From Synergistaceae bacterium UBA6101 (GTDB lineage: Bacteria; Synergistota; Synergistia; Synergistales; Synergistaceae): 64,000 nt of DNA. A model generated the notes under the pieces. It was not told the DNA's origin, did no database searches, and saw nothing but the letters and a program-made list of their open reading frames with translations. The stretch lies in NCBI GenBank assembly GCA_002428495.1, contig DIWR01000027.1, positions 89,882-153,881 of the forward strand, written 5' to 3'. The translations under genes were made by a program, and so were the position numbers. Within the stretch, counting starts at the first letter, position 1. Each line of letters opens with the position of its first letter. This document shows positions 27,560 to 36,636 of the stretch, piece after piece.

Positions 27560-28921
27560 TTATTTCTCTTCCGATGACTTCTCTTCTTCAGCTTTCTTTT
27601 CATCCTTTTCGGTAACTTTTACCTTTGTGGCAAGGAAGTCTACCGTTTTGCGGTTGCGGATCTTTTCAGCCAGTTCAAAAAGCCTGTCCCTGTCCTCATA
27701 TATGTAATCATGGAGTTTTTTCGGATCGATGCGCGAGCTGATAGCCATACGATGTATTTCAGCGTTCAGCTCTTCAGGTGTCCACTGGATATCGTTGGCG
27801 TCGGCGAGTGCCTCAAGAACAAGTGCTCTTTTGACAACCACCTTGGCAGCTTCGTCAAGTTCTTTTTCATATTCCTCTTTGTCCATCCCGCTCTTTTCAA
27901 AGAACTCTTCTATTTCCATGCCCGAGTCCTTCTTGATCCTCTGCGCCTGGTCAGCTCTCATCGCCTGTTTCTGTCTTTCGACAAGTGTATCGGGAAGCTC
28001 GACATCTGAAAGGCTGCAAAGCTTCTCTACTGCCGAATCTTTAAGGCTGTCCTGGCTGTGCTGCCCGGCAGCTGCTTTAAGCTGTGACATTACCTCTTCT
28101 TTGAATTCATCAGTCGTCTTATGCTTTGACTTGGTTATCTCTACGACTGTTTCATCAGTCAATTCAGGGGTAACTTTTTTCATGATACCAAGTATCTCTA
28201 TCTCGTAACGCATTTTTTTACCTGCAAGTTCTTTATTCTGGGGGTCATCCTCCACAGAGAACTCAACTGCAGTAGTATCGCCGGGTTTTTTGCCTATGAT
28301 AGAATCTACGACCTCAGGCCTCATGTTTTCCTGGCTGAGATCTATCTCAGTTTTCTGGTCGTTTTCCACAGGGCTGGCATTTCCGTCCTGATCGACCACA
28401 GAGGATGTATATTTTACTGATACAAAATCTTCCTTTGTGATCTCTCTTTCTTCGTATGTAGGAACGATCTCGCTGTGAGCTTCGAGAATGCGGGCAATGT
28501 TTTCGTCTCTCATTTCTTCTGTCGGTATATATACAGTCTTCTCAGCTTCGATCGTATCAATTTCAGGAAGGATCACTTCCGGTGTGACTTCAAAAGTTAC
28601 CTGCAGGGTGAAAGGTTCACCTTCCTTGAGATCACCGGGTTCAAGCTTAGGTTCAGCTATCAGGCTGAGTTCATATTCTTCGATCATTTTATCTATGGCT
28701 TCCGGCACCATCTTTTCAAGTGTTTCGATGTAAATGCCTTTCATGCCGAAATAGAGCTCGATCGTCTTGCGCGGGACGTGCCCTTTACGGAATCCTTTGA
28801 TATTAGTCTTCTTAGAAAGATCCTTTATCGTCATATCTATTGCCTTATTGACCTGTTCAGCATCAAACTCGGCTTTAACAACGATAATATTTTTTTCCTG
28901 TGAAACTACTTCGGTTTTCAA
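27560..28921 (-). CDS. tig: Trigger factor
   Basis: Trigger factor is a ribosome-bound chaperone and peptidyl-prolyl isomerase. The 453-residue protein has the ribosome-binding GFRKGHVPRK signature early on, a central FKBP-like domain and a helical C-terminus ending in a highly charged EDEKKAEEEK tail. I chose the TTG at 28921 (giving MKTEVV) because AGGGGAAG lies just upstream and family members begin at this point. A longer frame to 28978 adds 19 residues that overlap the promoter. Confidence 0.93.
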   Translation of the reverse strand: MKTEVVSQEKNIIVVKAEFDAEQVNKAIDMTIKDLSKKTNIKGFRKGHVPRKTIELYFGMKGIYIETLEKMVPEAIDKMIEEYELSLIAEPKLEPGDLKEGEPFTLQVTFEVTPEVILPEIDTIEAEKTVYIPTEEMRDENIARILEAHSEIVPTYEEREITKEDFVSVKYTSSVVDQDGNASPVENDQKTEIDLSQENMRPEVVDSIIGKKPGDTTAVEFSVEDDPQNKELAGKKMRYEIEILGIMKKVTPELTDETVVEITKSKHKTTDEFKEEVMSQLKAAAGQHSQDSLKDSAVEKLCSLSDVELPDTLVERQKQAMRADQAQRIKKDSGMEIEEFFEKSGMDKEEYEKELDEAAKVVVKRALVLEALADANDIQWTPEELNAEIHRMAISSRIDPKKLHDYIYEDRDRLFELAEKIRNRKTVDFLATKVKVTEKDEKKAEEEKSSEEK

Positions 28922-28968
28922 TTCATACTTCCCCTTTCGGTTTGCCTTTTGCTGACAATAACCGTAAT

Positions 28969-28997
28969 ATTTTATCACAGAGACATAGATGGCACAA
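28969..28997 (-). promoter_or_regulatory. Probable sigma-70 promoter for the tig-clpP-clpX-lon-engB operon
   Basis: A -35 TTGTGC (28992-28997) and a -10 TAAAAT (28969-28974) are 17 bp apart, placing transcription start about 40 nt before the TTG start of tig. Confidence 0.55.
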
Positions 28998-29088
28998 CCG
29001 GATCAGGGTCGGCATGCCTTTGAACAGGATAACATCTCCACGTGTTTAAGTGAAGGTGTTATACAGGCAACAATAAAAACTGGGAGAC

Positions 29089-29109
29089 CCTCAGCTTCCC
29101 AAGCTGAGG
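29089..29109. repeat. Perfect hairpin copying the tRNA-Gly anticodon arm
   Basis: CCTCAGCTT and AAGCTGAGG pair perfectly around CCC. Nineteen nucleotides are identical to the anticodon arm of the tRNA-Gly gene about 60 bp away. In the minus direction it is followed after about 10 nt by TTTTTATT, so it could act as a second terminator or be a tRNA fragment. Confidence 0.7.
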
Positions 29110-29128
29110 ATCACGATAATATGGACAC

Positions 29129-29161
29129 AAAAAAAGGATCCCCGGCAAACGCAGGAGATCC
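29129..29161 (-). terminator. Intrinsic terminator of the tRNA-Gly gene
   Basis: The minus strand reads GGATCTCC, a 10-nt loop, GGGGATCC (8 pairs with one G-U), then seven Ts. It begins 8 bp after the tRNA 3' end. Confidence 0.85.
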
Positions 29162-29169
29162 GTAATATC

Positions 29170-29245
29170 TGGAGCGGACAACGGGATTCGGACCCGCGAC
29201 CCTCAGCTTGGGAAGCTGATGCTCTACCAACTGAGCTATGTCCGC
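29170..29245 (-). tRNA. tRNA-Gly (anticodon CCC)
   Basis: The acceptor stem is GCGGACA/TGTCCGC, followed by discriminator T and an encoded CCA. The D-arm reads GCTCAGTTGGTAGAGC, the anticodon loop is TTCCCAA (anticodon CCC, reading GGG), and the T-arm contains GGTTCGAATCC. All four arms pair, so this should be a working tRNA. It has its own terminator and lies alone upstream of tig. Confidence 0.95.
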
Positions 29246-29300
29246 ATTGTCTGGTGAACGAGGGTTATTATAGCTGTCACTTTTTTATTTGGCAACATGC

Positions 29301-29325
29301 AGAGTTAGAATTACAGAGTTAGAAT
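29301..29325. repeat. Short direct repeat AGAGTTAGAAT x2
   Basis: Two copies of AGAGTTAGAAT, separated by TAC, lie 5 bp past the stop of the outer-membrane factor gene. No function is evident. Confidence 0.6.
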
Positions 29326-29330
29326 AAATG

Positions 29331-30827
29331 CTACTCTAAAAATTTTTCCTTGTTGACCCAGGGTTTTTGCAGTTCGCGTTTTTCAAGGTCATCGGCAGCC
29401 CGCCATGCCCATCCGCTTCCGAGAGCTGTATAAAGGTCGACGATGGAGTTTAGTCTGTCTGCTCTGCTGCCCTCAAGCTGAAGCTGCACAGATAGAAGTT
29501 CTCTCTCTGCGTCCAGCAGATCTATCTGGCTTGCAATGCCGTCGGTATAGCGTATATTGGCAAGCTCATACGCCCTCTTCTGGACCTTCTGCTGTTCTTC
29601 AAGAAGGAGAAGTATCTCTTCTGTTTTTGCCTGTGTATTGATGGAATTCATAGTCTCTTCAAAGGCTGTCTGGACTGTTTTGTAATAAGCTGACCATGCC
29701 TGCTGTGCTGCAGCTTCTGCCTGTGCCGCCCTTGCAGAAAGTTTCCCTGCGTTGAATATCGGCACAAAGACCTGTGAAGCAAGTGACCAGCCTGTAGCTC
29801 CCGTGAAAAGGTCAGAAGGATCATTAATTGCCCTGCCTGGATTGCCTATCAGTCCGTCAAATGAGAGGGTAGGGTACTGTCCTGCTCTCGCAAAGCCAAT
29901 ATTGGCGAGTGCTGTTCTGTAATTCTGTTCTGCCGTCTTTACATCGGGCCTGCAGCGAAGCATATTTGCAGGTATACCAAGCGGGACATCGGGCGGCGCC
30001 GGCAGTTCATCAAGTGTCAGCCCCCTTGGGATATCTCTTGTTATGAACTCTTTAGGGTCCCTGCCCATAAGTGCAAGCAGGCTGTTTTCGTATTTTCCAA
30101 GAGCTATCTCAAGCTGATTGACCTGTACCGCTGAAGATGCGGCGATAGATTCGCTCCTTCTAAGTTCAAGTTCGCTGATCTTGCCGTTATCATAAAGTAT
30201 CTTATTGAGCGCAATTGTCTTTTTCTGGGTCTCAAGCGTCTCCCGGGCAACTATCAGCTGTTTGTCGGTGCCTCTTAGTGAAAAATAAGTCTTAGCGACT
30301 TGGGATGCGAGCGCAAGCCTGACACTGTTTTTTGCTGCTTCAGTTGCAAGTATGCTCTCTTTTGCTGCCCTTGTTGCCTTCTGCAGTTTTCCCCACAGAT
30401 CCGCTTCATAGTTGGCGGCGCCCATTCCATAAAGGATGTTCTGTTCGTTGAGAGTGTCTGTTGTTCCAACCTTTGTGTATGTACGGGTAGCATCGATCTC
30501 AATCCCTATGTTAGGTCTCTGGTTGCCTCTTGTCTCTTTAAAAACTGCCCTTGACTGCTGTACTCTTGCCAGTGCGGATTCAAGGTCCCTGTTCTGTGAA
30601 AAAGCCTCGCCGATGCATTTTTCAAGGACAGGCTCGTTGAAGGAAGTCCACCATGCGTAGTCGGGCCTGACTCCATCGATCATTTGTTCCTTCCTGACAT
30701 CGTCTGAGAGTGTCACCACGTAGGCTTCCGGAATATCATAAGGGTCGGGAGCCTTTACCTCCGGTCCCAGGTTGAGATGAAAAAAAGAGCCTACAAAAAG
30801 AGCAGCTAGCAGTGCGCTGGCAGTCAT
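29331..30827 (-). CDS. RND efflux outer-membrane factor (OprM/NodT/TolC type)
   Basis: The 498-residue protein has two outer-membrane-efflux (OEP) repeats with long coiled-coil helices: Ala/Gln-rich SALARVQQSRAVFKETRG in the first, and RAAQAEAAAQQAW plus IRYTDGIASQIDLLDAERELL in the second. It would form the trimeric exit duct for the adjacent pump. Most NodT relatives are lipoproteins with a Cys just before the conserved GPxY..P. Here the N-terminal hydrophobic stretch leads into HLNLGPEVKAPDPYDIP with no Cys, so lipidation is not expected. The ATG abuts the pump stop codon. Confidence 0.9.
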   Translation of the reverse strand: MTASALLAALFVGSFFHLNLGPEVKAPDPYDIPEAYVVTLSDDVRKEQMIDGVRPDYAWWTSFNEPVLEKCIGEAFSQNRDLESALARVQQSRAVFKETRGNQRPNIGIEIDATRTYTKVGTTDTLNEQNILYGMGAANYEADLWGKLQKATRAAKESILATEAAKNSVRLALASQVAKTYFSLRGTDKQLIVARETLETQKKTIALNKILYDNGKISELELRRSESIAASSAVQVNQLEIALGKYENSLLALMGRDPKEFITRDIPRGLTLDELPAPPDVPLGIPANMLRCRPDVKTAEQNYRTALANIGFARAGQYPTLSFDGLIGNPGRAINDPSDLFTGATGWSLASQVFVPIFNAGKLSARAAQAEAAAQQAWSAYYKTVQTAFEETMNSINTQAKTEEILLLLEEQQKVQKRAYELANIRYTDGIASQIDLLDAERELLSVQLQLEGSRADRLNSIVDLYTALGSGWAWRAADDLEKRELQKPWVNKEKFLE

Positions 30828-33800
30828 TTACATCACTCCCCCTTCATTGGTCGGAGAGAGATCTCCTTTTTCATTTTTCGTCATTTTGGTTCCGTCTTTG
30901 TCTTGAGGGTTGTCATCCTTTGACGTGAGTCTCATTATCACTGAGAAGAAGCTTGGTACGAAGAAGATAGCTATGCCTGTGGCTGCAAGCATTCCTCCGA
31001 CTATGCCCGTTCCAATTGAATGTCGGCTGGCAGCACCTGCTCCGACGCTCAATGCCAGCGGCAGACATCCAAGTATGAAGGCGAGGGAAGTCATTACGAT
31101 CGGGCGAAACCTTAGATGTGCTGCAGTCTCTGCGGCATCTCTTATGCTCATTCCGTTTTTGTGCTGTATGACAGCGAATTCAACGATCAGGATTGCGTTC
31201 TTGGCCGCAAGGCCTATAAGTGTTACAAGCGCGACCTGGAAGTAAAGGTCATTAGAGAGACCTCTAAGCATTATCGAGAGGAATGCTCCGAAGAGCGCGA
31301 AAGGAACAGCGAGAACGACAGCGAACGGGAGGCTCCATTTTTCATATTGGGCAGCGAGTATCAGGAAGACCATTATTATTCCAAGCGCAAAGGCTATTGC
31401 CGTTGCCGTGCCGGTTTCCTTCTCCTGATATGCGGAACCGGTCCATGCAAGTGTATATCCCCCCGGCAGCGATACACGCGCAGCTTCCTCCATTGCCTTG
31501 ATAGCCTGTCCGGAGGTGAAGCCCGAAGCAGGGGTGCCTGTGATCTTGGCTGCGGGGAATACGTTGAATCTTTCCATCGTTTCGGGGCCCGTGATAAGGC
31601 GTATGTCTATCAGTGAGAGCAGCGGTATCATATCACCCGTTTTGGATCGGACGTAAGTATACCTGAGGTCCTCCGGCCTGTTCCTGTAGGAGGCTTCTGC
31701 AGATATGAGCACCTGGAAAGTACGTCCGCTCTTGTCAAAATCGTTTACATAGTAATTTCTGAAAATGCTTCCCATAGTGGAAAAGACATCGTTAAGATCA
31801 ACTCCGAGTGCCTTTGCACGGTTTCTGTCTATGTTTGCGTAATACTGTGGGACCTTGGTCGAGAAAGAGGTGGTAACGCTTGATATCTCCTTCCTGGCGT
31901 CAGTTTCGGCAATGTATTTCGAAATGACTTTTTCCATCTCTTCCGGGGTGTCGGACCCCCTGTTCTGGATATAGCCCTCGATGCCTCCTGTCGTACTCAT
32001 TCCAATGATGGCAGGAGGGTTGAATACAAATACCTGTCCTTCAGGTATCGACCAGGCCTTCCCCATAAGTTCCCTTGCGGTAGAGAATGAATCCTTGCCG
32101 GGCGCCTTCCTTTCCTCCCAGTCCCTGAGGGTTACAAAGGCAGCTCCGAAGTTCGACTGATTTGAGGAGTTCAGGAGGTTGTAGCCTGTAAAGACCAAAG
32201 ACGTCCTTACCTGATCCATACCCTTTGTTATCTTTATGACTCTATCGGTCAGCTTTTCCGTCATATTCAGGGATGCGCCGTCAGGGAGCGACATCGCCGA
32301 CATTATGATCCCCTGGTCTTCGTCAGGCACCAGCGATGAAGGGACGAGCGAGGCTATCCTTGCCGTGGCTGCAACAAAGATCAAAAAGAGTATCACCACG
32401 ATCAATGTCCTCTTGAGGAGAAATTTGACTCCGGCAGAATATACGTTTGTGATCGAATCGAAAAACGAGTTGAACCATCTGAAGATGAAAAACCCCTTTG
32501 ACTTTCCCTTCGGTTTCAAAATCAGGGCGCACATAGCCGGAGTAAGGGTAAGGGCTACAAAACCGGAAATAACGACGGATGTGGCTATCGTGATCGCAAA
32601 CTGCTTGTAAAGTTCACCCGTTAGCCCACCCAGGAAAGCTATAGGTATGAAGACCGAAGAGAGGACAAGGACTATTGCGACAACAGGACCTGTAACCTCT
32701 TCCATTGCTTTGAATGCCGCCTCTTTTGGCTGCAGGCCCTCCTCCATATGGCGGTCCACGTTTTCAAGCACCACGATAGCGTCGTCCACCACTATGCCGA
32801 TCGCAAGCACCAGGCCGAAAAGAGTCAGAGTGTTGATAGAGAAGCCAAAAAACTTGAGTCCCGCAAAGGTCCCGATTATTGAAACAGGCACAGCAAGGCA
32901 TGGGATAATAGTCGCCCTCCAGTTCTGCAAAAAGAGGAAGACAACAAGGAAGACAAGCAAAACAGCCTCAAAAAGCGTCACTGCGACTTCCTTTATCGAG
33001 ACTCTTACGAAAGTAGTTGTGTCATAAGGAATGTCGTACTTAATGCCGTCAGGGAAATGCCTGCTGGCATCTTCAAACTGCTTTTTTACCAGATCGGCAA
33101 CCTTGATGGCGTTTGCTCCCGGTGCGAGTGTTATGCCTATCGGGACCGCTGGGATGCCGTCCTGTTTGCCGATAAAACTGTATGTTTTTGCCCCAAGCTC
33201 GACCCTGGCCACATCCCTGAGGTAGATGCTCGTTCCGTCAGGGTTGGTCCTGATTATTACCTCTTCAAACGCCTCCGGAGTAGCCAGTCGGCCCTTGGTG
33301 GTTATGATGTAAGTCTTTTCGAGGTCTTCATCGGTTGGCTGATTGCCGAATCTTCCCAGTGCGTACTGGCTGTTCTGGTCGCTTATGGCAGCAGCGATAT
33401 CAGCAGGCGTCAGTCCAAGCTGGGCAAGTTTGTCAGGCTTTATCCATATCCTCATTGCATAGTCCTGAGAGGTGTAGATCATGGCATCGCTGACCCCGGG
33501 TATCCTTTTGAGGTCGTCAACGACGTTCAGAAGCGCATAATTGCTCATATATATAGTATCGTAGCGTCCGTCGTGAGAAAGCAGTGTAGCTATCAGAAGA
33601 AGGTTGGGCGATGATTTTTTGACCACTATTCCGTATTTCCGGACCTCTGCGGGTATTGATGGGGATGCCATCTGGACGCGGTTGTTGACGTTGATGGTCG
33701 CCATGTCAGGATCTGTTCCCAGCTCAAACGTAACGGTCAGGGTCATGTCTCCCTGTCCGTTGCTTACAGAGTTCATATATATCATGTTGTCTACGCCGTT

Positions 33801-34010
33801 TATCTGGCTTTCGAGTGGAGAGGCTACTACCTGGGCAATGACCTCAGGGGTAGCACCGGGATACTGTGCGTATACGGTCACCTGAGGCGGCACAAGTTCA
33901 GGGAACTGTGCCACAGGCAGTGTTATTATTGATACGATGCCAAGCAGGATTATTACAACCGAACAGACAGTAGCTAATATTGGCCTTTTAATGAAGATCG
34001 CAGAAAACAT
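30828..34010 (-). CDS. RND multidrug efflux inner-membrane transporter (AcrB/HAE1 family)
   Basis: The 1060-residue pump has about twelve membrane segments with two large periplasmic loops. N-terminal FIKRPILATVCSVVIILLG and TLPVAQFPELVPPQV are classic HAE1. The proton-relay motif GIVVDDAIVVLENV, with paired Asp in TM4, and the TM10-11 region (LIGLAAKNAILIVEFA) are intact. It exports drugs or lipophilic compounds using proton influx, with the fusion protein upstream and the outer-membrane factor downstream. The charged C-terminal tail has no clear motif. Confidence 0.95.
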   Translation of the reverse strand: MFSAIFIKRPILATVCSVVIILLGIVSIITLPVAQFPELVPPQVTVYAQYPGATPEVIAQVVASPLESQINGVDNMIYMNSVSNGQGDMTLTVTFELGTDPDMATINVNNRVQMASPSIPAEVRKYGIVVKKSSPNLLLIATLLSHDGRYDTIYMSNYALLNVVDDLKRIPGVSDAMIYTSQDYAMRIWIKPDKLAQLGLTPADIAAAISDQNSQYALGRFGNQPTDEDLEKTYIITTKGRLATPEAFEEVIIRTNPDGTSIYLRDVARVELGAKTYSFIGKQDGIPAVPIGITLAPGANAIKVADLVKKQFEDASRHFPDGIKYDIPYDTTTFVRVSIKEVAVTLFEAVLLVFLVVFLFLQNWRATIIPCLAVPVSIIGTFAGLKFFGFSINTLTLFGLVLAIGIVVDDAIVVLENVDRHMEEGLQPKEAAFKAMEEVTGPVVAIVLVLSSVFIPIAFLGGLTGELYKQFAITIATSVVISGFVALTLTPAMCALILKPKGKSKGFFIFRWFNSFFDSITNVYSAGVKFLLKRTLIVVILFLIFVAATARIASLVPSSLVPDEDQGIIMSAMSLPDGASLNMTEKLTDRVIKITKGMDQVRTSLVFTGYNLLNSSNQSNFGAAFVTLRDWEERKAPGKDSFSTARELMGKAWSIPEGQVFVFNPPAIIGMSTTGGIEGYIQNRGSDTPEEMEKVISKYIAETDARKEISSVTTSFSTKVPQYYANIDRNRAKALGVDLNDVFSTMGSIFRNYYVNDFDKSGRTFQVLISAEASYRNRPEDLRYTYVRSKTGDMIPLLSLIDIRLITGPETMERFNVFPAAKITGTPASGFTSGQAIKAMEEAARVSLPGGYTLAWTGSAYQEKETGTATAIAFALGIIMVFLILAAQYEKWSLPFAVVLAVPFALFGAFLSIMLRGLSNDLYFQVALVTLIGLAAKNAILIVEFAVIQHKNGMSIRDAAETAAHLRFRPIVMTSLAFILGCLPLALSVGAGAASRHSIGTGIVGGMLAATGIAIFFVPSFFSVIMRLTSKDDNPQDKDGTKMTKNEKGDLSPTNEGGVM

Positions 34011-34021
34011 TAGCCTTAGTC

Positions 34022-35323
34022 TCAGTTGTTGGCGTTATCGGCCTCGGTTTTATCCCACGAGGCTGCTTTGTGTTCCTGTTTTTCTGCTATTTTGACTGCT
34101 TTGCCCGGAATTATCTTTGCGACCCCGTCAACGATGATCCTCTCGCCGTCTTTAAGCCCTTCCTGTATCAGGCATGTGTTTTTGATCGTCTTTATTATTT
34201 TGATGTTCCTTACAGCAGGTATATTAGAGTCATCCAGTACGTAGACTATCGGACCGGAAGATGTCTGCAGAACGGACCTGAGAGGAATGCTTATTACGTT
34301 GTGTATGTAGTTTCCGTCAACGTAAACGCGGACAAACTGTCCGGGATACAACCGGTTCCCCGGGTTATCAAAAATCGCCCGAGCTCTTATGTCTGCGGTT
34401 GAAGGGTCTACAAACTGATCCTGGAAGTCTATCTTTCCCTTCTTATCGTAATATGTCCCGTCTCCAAGCGCTGCTTTTACAGAGATCCCCTCCGGAGAGA
34501 CCCTGAGGTGTCCCGTGGATCTCAGCATTTCATTTATCCTGTGTTCATCGGCAGGAACAGCGAATTCAACATATACCGGATCAGCCTGCACTATAGTCGT
34601 AAGAAGGCTGCCTTGAGCATCTAGCGTTATCAGGTTGCCGACAGAGCGCTCTTCCTTGCTGCTCAGACCTGAAATCGGCGCCCTTACCACAGTCCAGTCA
34701 AGATCTATCTGTGATTGCCTGACAGCGGCCCTGGCAGAATCAACTGCGGCAAGGGATGCTTTAAGGGAGGCATCTGCGTTGTCAAAGTCATTCTTGCTCA
34801 CAGCATTTTTAGAGTAAAGGGAAGATATCCTGTCGAATTCAATTTTTGCAAGGTTGGCCTGAACTTGTGCCTGCTTTAGATTTGCGCTGTTTCTGTTCAG
34901 CGTTGCCCTGTACGGAGCCGGGTCTATGCGGAAGAGAACCTGTCCTGCCTTTACCGGTTGGCCTTCCCTGTATTCCTTGCTCTTGAGAACACCGCTGACC
35001 TGAGCTCTTACCTCTGCTTCCCTGTAGCCTTTGGTCTGTCCTGTATATTCAAATGTTACTGGAAAATCTCCGGCCTCAACAAGCATTTCGCTGACGACAA
35101 CAGGAGGCATCACAGCAGTTTTTGAAGCAGCTTCCTTTTTAGCCTCTTCATTCTTCCAAAACCAGAAACCTCCGCCTGCTACGATGAGCACAATTATCAA
35201 TAGAAATATTAAGTTGTTGTTTTTTTTCGGCGTTTTTGTTTCATTGCGGTCTGAATCCTCTGTTTCCTTTATTTCAGATATTTGGGGCGCTTCAGTTATT
35301 TCTTGATATTTTTCGTTTTCCAT
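34022..35323 (-). CDS. RND efflux periplasmic adaptor (membrane fusion protein)
   Basis: The 433-residue protein is anchored by one N-terminal membrane segment (about residues 36-56, LIFLLIIVLIVAGGGFWFW) rather than a lipid. It then has barrel-sandwich hybrid, alpha-hairpin and beta-barrel domains (KAGQVLFRIDPAPYRATL, VRAPISGL, RLYPGQFVRVYV). It bridges the inner pump and the outer duct. It is the first gene of the three-gene unit. Confidence 0.93.
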   Translation of the reverse strand: MENEKYQEITEAPQISEIKETEDSDRNETKTPKKNNNLIFLLIIVLIVAGGGFWFWKNEEAKKEAASKTAVMPPVVVSEMLVEAGDFPVTFEYTGQTKGYREAEVRAQVSGVLKSKEYREGQPVKAGQVLFRIDPAPYRATLNRNSANLKQAQVQANLAKIEFDRISSLYSKNAVSKNDFDNADASLKASLAAVDSARAAVRQSQIDLDWTVVRAPISGLSSKEERSVGNLITLDAQGSLLTTIVQADPVYVEFAVPADEHRINEMLRSTGHLRVSPEGISVKAALGDGTYYDKKGKIDFQDQFVDPSTADIRARAIFDNPGNRLYPGQFVRVYVDGNYIHNVISIPLRSVLQTSSGPIVYVLDDSNIPAVRNIKIIKTIKNTCLIQEGLKDGERIIVDGVAKIIPGKAVKIAEKQEHKAASWDKTEADNANN

Positions 35324-35366
35324 TAACTGACTCGGCTCCTTATAAAAACATATTTTTAAAGTATTT

Positions 35367-35387
35367 ATTATATCACGTTAAAGTGAT
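35367..35387 (-). promoter_or_regulatory. Promoter region with palindromic operator for the RND operon
   Basis: A TATAAT -10 (35367-35372) abuts an inverted repeat ATCAC-6-GTGAT (35372-35387) upstream of the adaptor gene. A repressor bound there would block RNA polymerase. The -35 is weak, which fits regulated expression. No regulator gene is adjacent. Confidence 0.5.
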
Positions 35388-35431
35388 AGGAATAAATAGC
35401 ATTATACATGCAATAAAATAGTGCTTCATAA

Positions 35432-36592
35432 TTACTTAGGAATTCCCTGTTTTTCTTTAAAATTTATTTTAACTCTTATAATCTCAGCAGAGCTCCCTGT
35501 CCTTATAGGGAACTTCCATGTTCCTATACCGGAGCTTACAATGGCTCTGAATGTTCCCTGCTCCACTATTCCGTAATGTGTGTGGTTTGCAAGTCCGACT
35601 ATATAGTTGAACGGGACAAGCTGACCATTATGGGTGTGCCCTGAAAGAAGGAGATCGACACCGTTATCAGCAGCTTCGTCTATAGCGTTAGGCTGATGGT
35701 CGAGAACTATCAGCGGTTGCTCTTTGTCCGCCCCATCAAGTATTTTCTCGAGGTCCGCGCGACCCTCCTGCCAGATATCTTTCCTGCCTATGAGATAAAA
35801 ATCATTGATTTTGATCATTTCATCCTGAAGGACCCTGATCCCGGTACCTTCAAAATATGAGATGGTTTTTGACATATTGCCCAGATAGCACTCGTGGTTT
35901 CCGGTTACAAAGTAAGTTCCGTATTCTGATTTGATACTTCCCAGAGTTTTCGCAGAGAACTTCATTATTTCTTCGTTTGATTCATGGTCAAATAGGTCCC
36001 CGCAAATAAAAATGATCTGCGGCGAAAGCTCCTCGATCATAGATTTGATTTTAATAATCTCTTTTTTCCCGACAGATGTCCCGACATGCAGATCTGATAT
36101 CATGACCGCCTCGACAGATCGGATAGAAGAGCTCTTATTTATTGAAATTTCATAGTTCGTGACCTTGAAATTTACAGCGTTGTAAAATGCATAGAGAGTT
36201 ATAAGTGCAGCAGCGACAGGCACCAGCAATCCTTTTGCGTATATCCGGGAAAATATAAAACTGATCTTCCTGGGCGTATTTAATAAACCGCCCAAATATG
36301 CAAGACTGTCGCCTGCAAGGAACAAGAGAAAAGAATATATGACCATGCATATGTAGAATGCGGAAATGTACCTGACAGGCAGGGCAAATAAGCCGGACCT
36401 GTAGATCCGGTTCTGGAAAAAGATGGATGAGAGGAATAAAGAGAGCCCTGAAAAAAGGATATATACCGCTGCCCTTTCAGATATCCTTGAATTGTAATTT
36501 CTGATAAGTCTGGCGTACCTTTTGGAGAGATATATATTAATAAGGATCAGCAACAATGTGCTGACCGCGAGGAAAATAATGAACCGTCTCAT
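35432..36592 (-). CDS. Membrane-anchored calcineurin-like metallophosphoesterase
   Basis: This 386-residue protein has four or so N-terminal membrane segments (to about residue 135) and a cytosolic or periplasmic phosphoesterase domain. The metal motifs are present in order: ISDLHVG, GDLFDHE, TGNHECY and LLSGHTHNGQ. The layout matches YaeI/YkuE-like enzymes, some of which act on lipid phosphates (UDP-diacylglucosamine or phosphatidyl species). The substrate cannot be told from sequence. It ends 108 bp before the RND adaptor gene and is probably transcribed on its own. Confidence 0.85.
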   Translation of the reverse strand: MRRFIIFLAVSTLLLILINIYLSKRYARLIRNYNSRISERAAVYILFSGLSLFLSSIFFQNRIYRSGLFALPVRYISAFYICMVIYSFLLFLAGDSLAYLGGLLNTPRKISFIFSRIYAKGLLVPVAAALITLYAFYNAVNFKVTNYEISINKSSSIRSVEAVMISDLHVGTSVGKKEIIKIKSMIEELSPQIIFICGDLFDHESNEEIMKFSAKTLGSIKSEYGTYFVTGNHECYLGNMSKTISYFEGTGIRVLQDEMIKINDFYLIGRKDIWQEGRADLEKILDGADKEQPLIVLDHQPNAIDEAADNGVDLLLSGHTHNGQLVPFNYIVGLANHTHYGIVEQGTFRAIVSSGIGTWKFPIRTGSSAEIIRVKINFKEKQGIPK

Positions 36593-36636
36593 ATATCCGT
36601 CCTGACTGCCAATTTTTAATGGCTTTATATAATTGA

